Of a DNA stretch of 64,000 nucleotides, positions 37,685 through 48,965 are shown piece by piece. The position numbers and the translations under genes were made by a program. The stretch is from Icerya purchasi (taxonomy: Eukaryota > Arthropoda > Insecta > Hemiptera > Monophlebidae): NCBI GenBank assembly GCA_039619475.1, contig CM077115.1, positions 58,224,864 to 58,288,863 of the forward strand, given 5' to 3'. Positions within the stretch are counted from its first letter, which is position 1; each line of letters starts with the position of its first letter. The notes below the pieces were generated by a model. The model saw only the letters and a program-made list of their open reading frames with translations, did not search any database and was not told the DNA's origin.

Positions 37685-38600
37685 CTAGGAGAGCAGGAGT
37701 TGGAGAATTCGGAGCACCAATACAGAGGCGAAGACAAGAGTTTTGGAATATACATATAAATGTGCCCCTTCTATTGTTGACACTTCTTGTTGTTTAACTT
37801 CGGTTAGTTTATATTGTACAGTTATCTCATCGCGTGCAACTAATTTTGGTGTTGTATATTCTATATGTTCTGGTTCATCTGCTTCTATTTGTTCTTCTGG
37901 AAAATTCGGAGAATCATTTCCTGCCCCTTCCGAAAAGTTAGGTTCCATACTCCTCTCAACAGCTTCCGCGGTTCGGAGGAGGGGTCTTTTAATTTTACTA
38001 CTGGGTCGTCTTCAGTTTTTGTTACCTGAGATGTTTCTGAAACTACTGTAGTTCTATTTTCTGCGACTGGACCTGAGATAATTTATTTGCCGTTTGAATA
38101 AATATTCCGTGTTCACTGTTGTTATGAATTAACCGGAAAAATTCGGGGTCAATGGTGAAATTGGCTCTCTCGACATATACCTGTATCTGCTCTAGCTAAT
38201 TATATATGGCTAAATTCTGCATTATTTGGTTTGGCCTGAAGGAGCTAAATTTCTGATGTCACTTTCAGTCTCAGATCATTTTTGAGGTAGGTTTTGTATA
38301 ATGTTGAGATTGTGGGCGGTATGTTTGATAGTTTTTTATCTAGTACCGAAATGTTAATAAAAATATCGTCTGTAATATTTTTTGATTTCAGGAAAATAAG
38401 TATGTTGCTGATGCTGGAGTCTGCTATTACATTTATCGTAGCCTTTTAGTAGATTTTTCAGCGCAGAAAAATAATATAGAGGGTCGGATTTCTTAATATA
38501 CGGAAATAGAACAATTTGATCTTCAGCGGAAAATTCGAGAAATCTTTCACCGGGGGAATGGACTTTGTAGACTCTTCAGATCGGAGAAGGAAACTGAGTT
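37685..38600 (-). pseudogene. Unrecognised decayed coding region
   Basis: On the minus strand, an upstream segment reads ERFLEFSAEDQIVLFPYIKK and SDPLYYFSALKNLLKGYDK (about 38560-38440). After breaks there is an acidic frame with MEPNFSEGAGNDSPNFPEEQ and EADEPEHIEYTTPKLVARDE (37948-37800). The protein-like composition and higher GC suggest an old transposon gag-type ORF or a dead gene. I cannot assign a family. Confidence 0.35.
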
Positions 38601-40764
38601 GGTTACTAATTTCGCGATTAGACTAACATTTCAGTTTAGCTTACATTCGACTGCGTTATAAGTGATGAAAAAGAAACGCTATTATCTTTCCTATCAATCG
38701 GTGTTGCACGAACGATTTGTATCGGTGATGAAGCTGCTATCGGCTTTACCGGTAAGAATGTGTTTGTCTGCTTTCGTTCAACAGAAGTAATCTATTCGGC
38801 TTCAGAAAAACCTCCCGCTTGATAAGCCACCGAGATTCGGCTTTTATTTCATCGAAACGGGGAATTTCTTAATGCAAAAAATGAACAGTCGTGTAAATAA
38901 GAAAATGTTTGTACGCTTTAGAATATGTCCGTTCTCGTTTGTTTAATTTTGAGAAACCCGTATAGCTAGTTAAAAAGTTTAATAACGACACGTTCTATTG
39001 ACACTCAATCACACGAGCGAGAAGCAACACGACTGCGTATACTTTTACGTCTGCCTCCACTTTTATACTATAACAAGAGGCCATTGAATTAGTACAACAA
39101 CATTACTAAAACTGTTTAATTCTCCTTTTCACTTATAATAGCGACTTCAACTTTTAAAAAAAAGGTTATATCGCAAGGAACGGGCTCAAACGAACGCTTC
39201 GTCACTGATGATACAATATATAAAAATGACTATACATTCTATTTATTAATAATTGATATATTAATAATTATAATCCAATAACAAATGATTAAAGTGTATA
39301 ATGAATTCTTAGAGCTGAAAACATTTTCAGAAATATGCCGTCATCGCAAAATTATAAAAGATGACTGACAAATTTTAATCACGGACTCTGTATAAAAATG
39401 TATTAACTGTGGGCTCTGTAATTGCAGACGTGGTCCCATGGTATGGGACAACTAACTCTTTTTGCTCTTACCTCCGGCAATGCCATTCCTTCTCTTTTCA
39501 GGCTGCATATGTTTAACATTTATCGACGTTGATCGTCATTGTTTGTTCATCCTTGGTATAGCGTTCTTTGTCAGATTCCATTCCTTGTGACTCCTAATTG
39601 CTGCTATTTACACGTGTTGATGGGTAATTGTCTATTATTGGCAAGCCCAGGGAAAAACTCAAAAAAGAAAAAAAGAACTAACTGAAACAGAAATCGCCGA
39701 ATTTAGAATTATCGAAAACAATTAATGACTAAAGTTGAGGCAATATGCCGACTTTACATAATTCGTGATGTAGCCGCGGATGGAGATCATCTAAGGAGTC
39801 TCGACCCCCTGGATTAGAAAATATGAAAATATATTTTTAACGTAGCAATGTTACCGGGCTAAAATTTAAAAAAATTAAAATATTCACTTATTGTCAGACA
39901 CACCTATTACAAAATTAAATCTTTTTTTTACTTTCATCGGCAATTTTTTTTTTGTTTTTCGATCCGTCTCCTCTCCAACGATAAACTTTCGGTTAAAGAA
40001 AACTAACATCGCACATTTCCAAAATAAAAATACACGCTAAATATTAATAGAACAGCGAAATACCATCACATAAACCGGAAATAAAGGACTGATATTTTAG
40101 CCACAACTGGTAGTTGTTTATCCGAAAAAAGAAAAAACTTTAGATAAACGTAAAATTTAAAAAACAAAAATTAATTTCGAAAATAAAAAAATGAACAAAA
40201 GAAGTAAATAGGAAAAAGTGTAAAATAACAGATGACGAGTTTTATCCAAAATGTGTTCTTAATGTGGTTTATAGTGTTCGGACTGAAACAGCTTTAAATA
40301 TGGCATAAAGTTTTATTTTTATAAAATCAAATAGACTCGTTTAAAAGTAAGAAAAAAAAAAAAAATTTCTCGCTACATTATGTTAAAAATTACCTTCGTT
40401 TAATTTTAAGTAAATATAAAAAATAATACGTAATTTGTGTTTTTTTCTCCTTAGAAATAAATAACTCTTTTTAAGAAAGCGAGAATTTGCGTAATTAATA
40501 ATTGAAATTGAAAAATTTAATAATTTTTCAACTTCCTCAACAAGTAAATTTGATATCAGCGCGAATCTGACAAAAAAAACTACTAAAAATAACTGTCTAC
40601 TAGTTCCGCTACTGGGAAGAGAATATTTAATTAAAGTTTCTCCAACAGTTATGGGAGAGCGTCTTTTTTTTTTTTTTTTGACCCAGCTTTTGTTCTCTAG
40701 TTTTTGATCCTTTATGTAAGTTTATTAATTATCGACTATAATTCAATTGTCCTTGATGTATCTC
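38601..40764. other. Unassigned stretch
   Basis: The only hint of a gene is a frame at about 38668-38755, MKKKRYYLSYQSVLHERFVS, ending at CCG|GTAAGA, which would fit a short first exon but has no partner that I can find. The remainder is AT-rich. Confidence 0.3.
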
Positions 40765-42008
40765 TACAGTATGTCTGAAAACTTCCCGGAATAATTTTCT
40801 ACAATCGGTACAAGTAGCGCCATCTCTCGTTCACCCAAGGAAGCATGTATTACGAAGACTGACGAGCATGTGTACAAAGTTTTAGCGCTGCTAGACACTT
40901 CATTCTCGAGTAATGAGCGGCTGTGTGTTTATCGCATATATGTATATACGTTGTGCGAGCTTTCAAAATGGAACAAAGATTAAGTTTTGTATTCGGCTTA
41001 ATTTTTCCATATGCTTCAACAAGCATTTGGTAATCAAACTCCATCTCGAACTTGCACGCGGTGAAAGTGCTTTCTAGACCGTACTGGAATCGATGAACGA
41101 AGTGGGAGGCCATCAATAGCTGTTCCTGACGAAAACGTTGTGAAGGTACACGTGCCACTGCTCAAACGACGGTATCTTATTCTTCGGTGGGGGCCATAAA
41201 AGCTACACATTGCTAAATATTCCGCACGTTCCGAATTAACTGAAAAAATTAACCGGCGGAAGGTTTGTTCTCGTTTCGTTCCTCACCACTTTTCGACTGA
41301 CAAACAGAAGCAGACGCGTCTTTCGTATACGTGAGATTTTGCTGGAACTGCCGATAGCGATCCGAATTTTTTAATAACAATCGTAAGGGGCAATGAAAGT
41401 TGTTGTTTCATGTACGACGCTCACATTAAGCCCCAATCTTTGGCAGGCTTAAGCCCCAAAACTTAAAAACCCATAAAAGTAAAACAAGACAAAAATCAAA
41501 ATAATGCTCATCACATTTTTCGACTCGAACGGCCTCGTCCATCACGAATTCGTTCCGACCGCCGAGAAAACTGTGAACGCTACATTCTACCCGACGGTTA
41601 TGAAGCGCCTGATGCGTCGCATCCGTCGAACTCGACCAATGTACCGCAATCATTGTACAGTTGGACCCCCGTCTGGCATCAACACTTTTGACTCGTTATT
41701 ATACCGCGAATCAGATCACTGTCTTATCCCATCCGTCCTATTCTCTTGATTTGACGCCGGTAGATTATTTTTTATTTCCAAAACTGATGATAAAAATGAA
41801 AGACCACTTTTACGATATTTCGGGATGATTCAACGAACTTGTACCGAGCAACTACAGATGATTTCTCCAGACCCTTTGAACAATTTTATAACCGCTGTAA
41901 CGAGTGTGTAACTAAGGAAGGATTTTATGTAGAGGTCCGAGGTAGATAAAGTCATCTTTTACGATGTGTTCTTCTTTAACCTAGTTCGGGAACTTTACAT
42001 ACTGTGTA
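40765..42008 (+). mobile_element. Old degenerate mariner with both ends
   Basis: Terminal repeats TACAGTATGTCTGAAAACTT (left) and TACACAGTATGTAAAGTTCC (reverse complement of the right end) bound 1.24 kb. Plus-strand remnants include MEQRLSFVFGLIFPYASTS at 40968 and, at 41504-41653, LITFFDSNGLVHHEFVPTAE, typical of the irritans-like transposase core. Many stops and frameshifts separate them. A SINE (42017-42260) begins only 8 bp beyond the right end. The minus-strand open frame at 40850-41158 is a shadow. Confidence 0.82.
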
Positions 42009-42016
42009 TACAACAG

Positions 42017-42260
42017 TAAGTAAAGTAAATTAAGTCCCATAAAGCCAGGGCGTCGGGGACTGTAAAGTTAAAGTTCACAATGTCAATTCCTTTCTCTCAG
42101 CCGCATTTACTTTCCCAGAGATTTCTCTGGTACCCAATTCAATTTCAGATTAGGTATATACCAGGGAGGAGCGACTTGGATCTGGAACGAGACAAGTCTC
42201 AAATTCGTAACCTCTCATTTGGTAATCAAGCACCTTAACCACAAGGCTACCGCGCTGCCT
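42017..42260 (-). mobile_element. tRNA-derived SINE, family 2, copy 2
   Basis: The minus strand starts GGCAGCGCGGTAGCCTTGTG with GTTAAGGTGCTTGATTACCA: a clear tRNA-like head with an A box, and GAGGTTACGAATTTGAGAC as the B box. It ends CCCCGACGCCCTGGCTTTAT GGGACTTAATTTAC. It sits 8 bp from the end of the mariner at 40765-42008. The better-preserved head shows a tRNA origin. Confidence 0.78.
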
Positions 42261-43320
42261 TTGTATGCAGTAGTCCGCTTAAATAAGAATCATGGTTCGA
42301 AACGATTTGAATTACAATTACCGGCACAATAAACGTTTTTCGCGAGATTAAATCTACTGTCTTTTCTTTATTCGCACTGTCTCGCCGTATTTACGACCTG
42401 TTTAACCTTCTAAACTGCATTAAAGTATTGTCTGTTGTTATATTAATAATCAGATGTTCCGGTACAATGTCCGCAGCCTTACCATTGCACTTACATACCG
42501 TTTTAGTAATTAATATCACTATCTCAAAATACTGTCTGCCTTTGAAACTGCCGAGTGCTAAAAATTCGCTGTTCATACCGCTTCTAACAACGGTAATAAA
42601 ATGTGTCCAGTTCAGTTTTAAATTACTTATCGCCTTTTCATCGGTTATCCGGTTTCTCACAGTTTCGCAGTGAGAAGAAATCCATTTTAAAATAAAAGTT
42701 AGTCGTCCCCTACTTCATGAATATACATGAATTTTTTCTTTTATTAAACACATTCCATGCTCGCTATGAACTTAAATATGAAAAGATTTATTTTTATCTT
42801 TAAGAGCAAAACGCACAATGATGGTTACAGTTTTGGTTAAATGCGGAAATTTGACCCGTAAACAGGTCGAAGCCGAAATCGAAACTTTGGTCGGACACTA
42901 TTTTGTACGATTTATAATTATTAAGCAAGTTGTTTTTAATTATTAATTATATTTATAAATAACGAACAGGACATTTTATAATTTAGAGAATATTAAACAA
43001 AATGTAAATATTATAATTAACATGTTTTGTAGCTGTTCTTAGGGCGCAGTCGTAGGAAGGGCAGATGAACTCTCCCGCCCCAAACTTAAATGCTTCAGCC
43101 CTTTAATTCCATTTTTTTTTTTGCTAACAATTATCGTAATAATTAATGTTTTTTTATGTTATAATGTAACAACTCGTTAAGGGAAAGTAAAACAAATCGC
43201 CATCAACGTGCCTAATTACATATCCACATAGGTACACCCCTTCACCTGCCAAAGGTAAATTAAATTTTAGTTAAAAGAAATACGAAGCTAACAGCTCCGA
43301 AACATCTCGATCATACAATG
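42261..43320. other. Unassigned stretch
   Basis: Complementary frames at 42391-42673 on both strands carry no recognised motif. Nothing else called. Confidence 0.5.
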
Positions 43321-43710
43321 TAAATTTTATTTAATCTTGGCACATGTCCTCCCGGATCCATTATTACTCATTCGTCTCATGGTTTCTCAACTTTCCTTGT
43401 TTATAAAGTTCGCCTGTCTCCGTAATCTATCATCTACGCTTTGGAACAGTTTGGTTTGTTCGCCGTTTCCAACATATTCCGTATTGTGTTCTCTCGATCC
43501 TTCTAACTTTTCTTTTTATACGTGATGCTGATCATATCATTTTTTGAATGCTCTTCCAGCGCTGCTCAACGTCTTTTTCTTTTTACTATAGCGCGTTTTT
43601 CATCCTCTCCTTTTATTATACCGGTTTTTGTGTCTTCCTTTTGTCTGCTACCTTTAATCGCGAAAAGATCTAACCGCATTTTCTTCTCTTTCCCCAGTTC
43701 TTCAATTAAT
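43321..43710 (+). mobile_element. Small 3'-domain fragment of the pyrimidine-rich non-LTR family
   Basis: Broken plus-strand frames give FECSSSAAQRLFLFTIARFS (about 43544) and LSLFIKFACLRNL (43394). FFECSSSAAQR matches the FFECPSLSVER block of the copies at 26.4 and 30.9 kb. It is too short to show RNase H. Confidence 0.5.
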
Positions 43711-44784
43711 GTCCCCGCCGACTACGAATTCACAAAAAATAAAGAAAAAAACATTATTATTTAAATTCCCGACATCTAAATTTAATGACATCAATTGTCT
43801 AGCTTAATTAAGCTTAAAAGACAAATTGGAGTATAATTAATGAAATGAAATATTTAATATCCCCTCACCCACCCCCATTAGTGAAATGCCTTAAAATTTA
43901 CATATTAATAAATTTCATTAAACACAAATAATAAACATATATTATTCATTTTTTATTTTATATCTGTGTATATACTTCTCTCGAAGTTAATAAATGTTAC
44001 TATACGGTGAATGTAAACAATTTAATCAAATAAAACTTAACGACGAACCACTTACTACTTCAAGTCACCGAACAATACGGCTTGTACATAACTGTGTATG
44101 TGTTCATTCAAAATGTAATTAATACTTCAAACAATAAACGTAATTTTTCAGCTATACATTTCTTTTTGATTATTTAGTCTATTTAAATACTAATTCATCG
44201 CAAACATCGCGAAAATAAAATGGTATAAATTAAAACACTACGTCAGAATTTTATACATCGATGTTTTATATGTCTATTAAAACATAAATATTTCAACAAA
44301 TCGCTGCCACAAAATGCATATTCCAAATATAACAATATCTAATAATGTGAGCATATAATACGATTATTTGGTCTTTGTCATAATAAATCGATATTCTATA
44401 GTATTTTCGTCGATTTATTTATATATACATATATCCGCGCGCATGCGTATTTGTATAAAAAAAAAAAAAAAACACCTAAAGATTACAACAGGCATAGTTT
44501 AAGATAGACTTACTATAATGAACCCGAAAACTGAAAAATAGTCAAATAATTGATGTCACTCTACATCCTTCTCTTAAAAAAAAAGAAGGTTACCGAATGC
44601 AGCAATTGGAGGCTGATCTTGTCACATTTAAATAAAGTTTACCTGAAGTATATTAAAACCGTATTTGCTAAAAAACATTTGAAAACGACAAGCTGGCGTA
44701 AGTCTACTAAAGATGCCAGAGAAAAATTATTGTAAGTCGCCTTATAGAAAAAGGGCACAACTGTAATGTAGTTACGCATACATG

Positions 44785-45348
44785 CAGGCCCGGATTAAGT
44801 GTATGATAGGCCCGGGGCTATGGAAATATTAGGGGCCCTTTTCGGAAGTGACAAAATTATCAGTTTTATAGAATAACCTTAATTTTCTTTAATTTAAATT
44901 AATTATATTATTTTGAATTCACGAATTAACATATTAATGTAAACAAAACTAAATATCATATAGACAATGGGTAGAATTTTCCACCCCAAAAAAAAAATAT
45001 ATATATGTATAAATAATGAATTTTTTTTGTTTTTTTTCTGCAAATTCTTGTATAATATCTTTAAAAAATCTACTAAACGGAGAAAATCTGTTTCGATCAT
45101 TAATCTTGATAATGCCGATAATCTATCATCTGGAATGGTTGATCTGCACATATTTTTTATTCGTTTTAATCTTTCCGCCTCATAATTTGTGATCGGTATA
45201 GATACAAATATTCTATATGCAATATAAATGTTTGGAAAAACATCTATTTTGCACATTTAATCATCCATGTCAGAGGTGCTTGGGAGCCCCTTTATAAGGC
45301 GGGACCCGGGGCAGCAGCCCTCCTAGCCCACCCCTAAATCCAGGCCTG
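44785..45348 (-). mobile_element. hAT deletion derivative retaining the transposase C-terminal domain
   Basis: Ends CAGGCCCGGATTAAGTG and CAGGCCTGGATTTAGGGG (right, reverse complement) are imperfect TIRs of hAT type. They are flanked by an 8-bp target duplication, CATACATG at 44777-44784 and TATACATG at 45349-45356 (7 of 8 match). At 564 bp the element has lost most of an autonomous hAT but kept the 3' coding end on the minus strand (45256-44903). It presumably moved with a transposase supplied by a full-length relative. Confidence 0.85.
44903..45256 (-). pseudogene. hAT transposase C-terminal dimerisation domain remnant (ZMYM1-like family)
   Basis: This 117-codon frame contains FPNIYIAYRIFVSIPITNYE, then AERLKRIKNMCRSTIPDDRL and SALSRLMIE. 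This matches the pattern of the hAT C-terminal dimerisation region (LFPN..IALRIFL..PVT.A..ER.F..LK.IK..LRS.M...RLS.L..L.IE). The usual SCERSFS run is reduced to NYEAERL. The RNase-H-like catalytic core is absent, so it cannot transpose by itself. The ATG is internal and probably not a real start. Confidence 0.75.
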
Positions 45349-46753
45349 TATACATGCGTTATGAATTTTTACAAAGGTTTATTAAATCGAACGGATTGTA
45401 GAATATGTTCAGAAATACAGGCACCTCTAAACATTTGTGTTACGATGCGAATTAATAAAAACCTATCTTTTTCGAATAGAAACTGGCCTAAGACAAACCT
45501 GCTCGCTGTTGTCTGCACTTTTTAATATTTATACTGATTATGTTATGAAAGACGTGTCGCACAACCGAGTAAGCGTAACTGCCACAGGCAACCAAAAAGT
45601 AAATAATGTTTAAAAACTGAACGGATGCGGCTATGCAAAAACGTACAAAATCACTATTTAATTGTAAAACGCGGTAAGACAAAAGTTACGATAATGGACA
45701 GAACAATACCAAAATCCAGAATTTTGATATTGCAAATAAACTGCAATATTTAACACGATCGGGGTTATATATAACAAAATATATTTGTACGGAATTAAAC
45801 GAAGATTAACGATAGCATCGAGTTCAGCTACAATACCAAATAGAAGCCGCAGCAACACAATTCTAACTTTAAAAGTGGAATTTAATGGAATTTAATAAAA
45901 TGCCCGATTTTCTCTGATGCCATTTATCCGCGCGGGAACGTAATATTGTCAAATAAATATCTTCTAAACAAACATGCAAGAAAAAGTTAACAACATCTTC
46001 GACAGATTGAAAAACTAATGCGTCCATTTTCTGTTAACCGAGGACATTCAGTCTCATTTATCCACAAAGGCAAGGAAAAGTCCTTCAAAATTTTTTGATC
46101 ATTTGTATCAGATTTTCTAGAACGGAATATTTTATTAGGAAGGAGAAATGAAAAAAAGATCACGCCTGGAATATCAACTAAGTGCTTTGATTATTTGGAA
46201 TTTACAACGGTTATTGATGGTAGTGCAAGACAGATGAGCTCGAAAATCAACACTGCTATTTGATAGTAATAAAAAGAAAGAGGAAAAAATAACAATATTT
46301 GTCTGTTTTCTTTTTTTTTTTATTTTATTTTACAAAGCTCTTGTGTATTAATAGAATTTTTTATAAAATTATTTTAAAATTTTCTCTTTGACTACTTAAT
46401 GAATAGGAACAGCTTAAATAAGTCGTACAACTATAATAATGAGATTTGTTGTTAAAGAACGCTAATAAGTACATGAATTAAAATTGATAAGGAACACCGA
46501 ATCAGTCAGAATAAATGAAAAACCATCCTTAGCGGAATAATAAAAGATAAATTATTGCCCAACGATAATACAATTGTAAATAAAACGTTTACAGTTAAGA
46601 GTTGCAAAAAAAAAAAAAAAAAACGAAATTAAAAAAAAAGTTGAAACTTCGTCAAAATTTACTAAATATATTTGTTTTCTTACATTTTTATTTAAAAAAA
46701 AACAAATAAATTTTTTAAAAAAATGACTATTGTTTATGCACAAATACAGTAGA

Positions 46754-46777
46754 GTCTCTCTCTCTCTCTCTCTCTCA
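46754..46777 (+). repeat. (TC)n microsatellite
   Basis: Twelve TC units. Confidence 0.95.
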
Positions 46778-47095
46778 TTAATTTCAACGTTATTCTTAGG
46801 CTACCCGCCATTAGAACATATATTAATTAGAATGTAATTTTTAGGCCAGCCCCTATTAGATTTTGTAACGAAAAATGTGACAATTTTATGTAACGAAAAA
46901 ATGTCCTAACTTTATGTTATGAAAGTTAAATGTTAGGATAGGATTTTTATGATTATGTTATTATATTTATATGGACCGATTAAGATTTATGTTGTAAATA
47001 TTGATAATTTTATACAAAGTATAGAAGAGAAAGAAACAGAAATGTAAGCAAGAGAGGTAAAGGGGCACAGCCCCTTGCAAGGCCAAAATGGACGA

Positions 47096-47098
<3 letters not shown>

Positions 47099-47165
<67 letters not shown>
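47099..47165 (+). repeat. (TA)n-(CA)n microsatellite
   Basis: A long TA run is followed by CA units. The poly-Ile/Tyr frames across it are artefacts. Confidence 0.95.
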
Positions 47166-47166
<1 letters not shown>

Positions 47167-48148
47167 AACCTACATATACATATATCTAACTTCCATAAAT
47201 TCAAAATCTGCTTATACTGAGTTTATTCAAGTCCCGTGAAATTTTAATAGAAAAATATTTCTATACATACTTTTATGACAATATTAGTTCTAAGTATGTA
47301 CAGAAAAATATATTTTTTAGCAATCTATAGGAAAATTCTTGACTTCAATTTCCATATGTACATCGAATTTTTCTGATGAAACATCAGTTTTGATATATAG
47401 AGGTTCTACTGTATTTGTCACATTAAAATAATCGTACATATATAATTATGAATGTCATGCAAATAAAATCAGGGTCCTTAATTAAAAACGAAAAAAAATT
47501 ATAATATACATGTATATATATTGAACAATATTCTTTACTAACTAATCACTTAAATTACGCAAACATAATAATACATTTACAATAAACTGTAAAATTGCTA
47601 TTTTAAACTGATGTACAAAATTTTTCAGAACTATATCATAATTAAAATAGCTCCGATACAAATAAAAATAAATATAACAGCCGCTAATAAGCGGACTTAA
47701 TAAAACATTACTCCAAAATTGATTCTTTTTGTGTACGACTAGTAAAACAAAATAGTTCATTTAACGCACAATTCCAGGTTATGAATCCTCGTGACTTCAT
47801 TTTAATTATAGTTTCTTTTCTTTTCAGCAAGTGAATTGGATAGATTAAAGTAATTCTAAGTTAATTATCGTTATTTAGAAAAAATAACAGTGGGGTTGCG
47901 TGCTTTTTAAAAGTTGAAAAGATTAATTTGAAAAAAAAAAGTAAAAATAAAACACCGAACCAGAAATTATGTCTAAAATATATCCGATTGTAAACGGATC
48001 ATACAAAAGTGAAATAGATTTTATAGCTAATAAAAATTCGCTTTCCGATTCGGCTTATTTAAATATTTACATTTTTTAAAAACAAAAAAAAAATTCGCTA
48101 ACTTATTCATAAAAATATTGAACACGTCAAATGCATTTCGATGATTAG

Positions 48149-48179
<31 letters not shown>

Positions 48180-48549
48180 TATTTATACTACTGTAAACGG
48201 ATGCTTCTAATCCCATTCAAAGAGAACGATGTAACAGTTCAATCGTTTACGAGTGCCCCAACTTGATCCGATTAGTATTTTAACTTCGCATTACTGCGGA
48301 TTATTAATCAACTTAAATTCTACAGCGAATGCAACGCCAGTGCAGTTCTCTATTTTGCTGTTCTGTATTCGGTAATTAACGAATGATGAATTGAAAAAAT
48401 ATACATATAAAAATATCACTATAAATACCACCGGTGATTTTTTTTTCTTTTACCAGTGCTTTAAGGAAAAAAATAAAACACTAACTGCAATGTAAATATC
48501 CGTAATATCGGAAGATCTTCTTATTGACGCTAGCCAGATCGTTGCAACT

Positions 48550-48663
48550 TCAGCAGTAAACGTTAGGAGTATTCATAGTATAGGACGCGAGTCGAGTGAT
48601 ACCGTAATAATGTACAAATGCAGCTATTAATACGAAAATATGAAATATTTGATGACTCTGAAA
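48550..48663 (-). CDS. AdipoR: AdipoR terminal exon with zinc-binding SHQIFH motif and stop
   Basis: This 114-bp exon is too short to stand out as an open frame. After acceptor TTTTTAG it reads FQSHQIFHIFVLIAAFVHYY, then GITRLASYTMNTPNVYC and a TGA stop. SHQIFH holds the last two His ligands, and the following hydrophobic run is helix 7. The tail after GITRLAS is not conserved in the relatives I know. It joins exon 55091-55284 in phase 0. The intron between them (48664-55090) contains three retro- or transposon fragments, so the gene's 3' end is easily missed. Confidence 0.92.
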   Translation of the reverse strand, partial: FQSHQIFHIFVLIAAFVHYYGITRLASYTMNTPNVYC

Positions 48664-48919
48664 CTAAAAATTTAAACGAAAATGCATTTAGAAAATAAAT
48701 AAATAATTCAACTAGTATACCAACGTAAAACAAATTATAATTATTGTAAAATTTTAAAAATCCTACTCCGCTCCTATTCTAAATGTGAAATAAAAAATTA
48801 TCAGAAACGTAAAATATTATTTTATATGACCTGAAGTTTTTTTTTCAGATAGAATCAGACAAACGAACAAAGGCTAGAATACGATTTAATATGTCTAATA
48901 AGCGATTTCGAGTATATAA

Positions 48920-48965
<46 letters not shown>

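Larger units (their letters stand above)
45357..48549. other. Stretch downstream of AdipoR, no gene recognised
   Basis: AT-rich with microsatellites at 46754 and 47099. The part next to 48549 would be the AdipoR 3' UTR; no canonical AATAAA was spotted on the minus strand within about 500 bp of the stop. Confidence 0.5.

Noticed and set aside
38668..38755. Possible first exon with ATG and GTAAGA donor
   Set aside because: No downstream exon, homology or promoter evidence was found.
40850..41158. 102-codon minus-strand frame
   Set aside because: It is antisense to the mariner remnant whose sense strand is plus.
46754..46777. Checked for CRISPR-like spaced repeats
   Set aside because: Simple TC dinucleotide repeat; no spacer structure occurs anywhere in the window.
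47010..47204. Open frames rich in Tyr-Ile and Ile-Tyr repeats
   Set aside because: They translate a (TA)n microsatellite and are not protein-coding.
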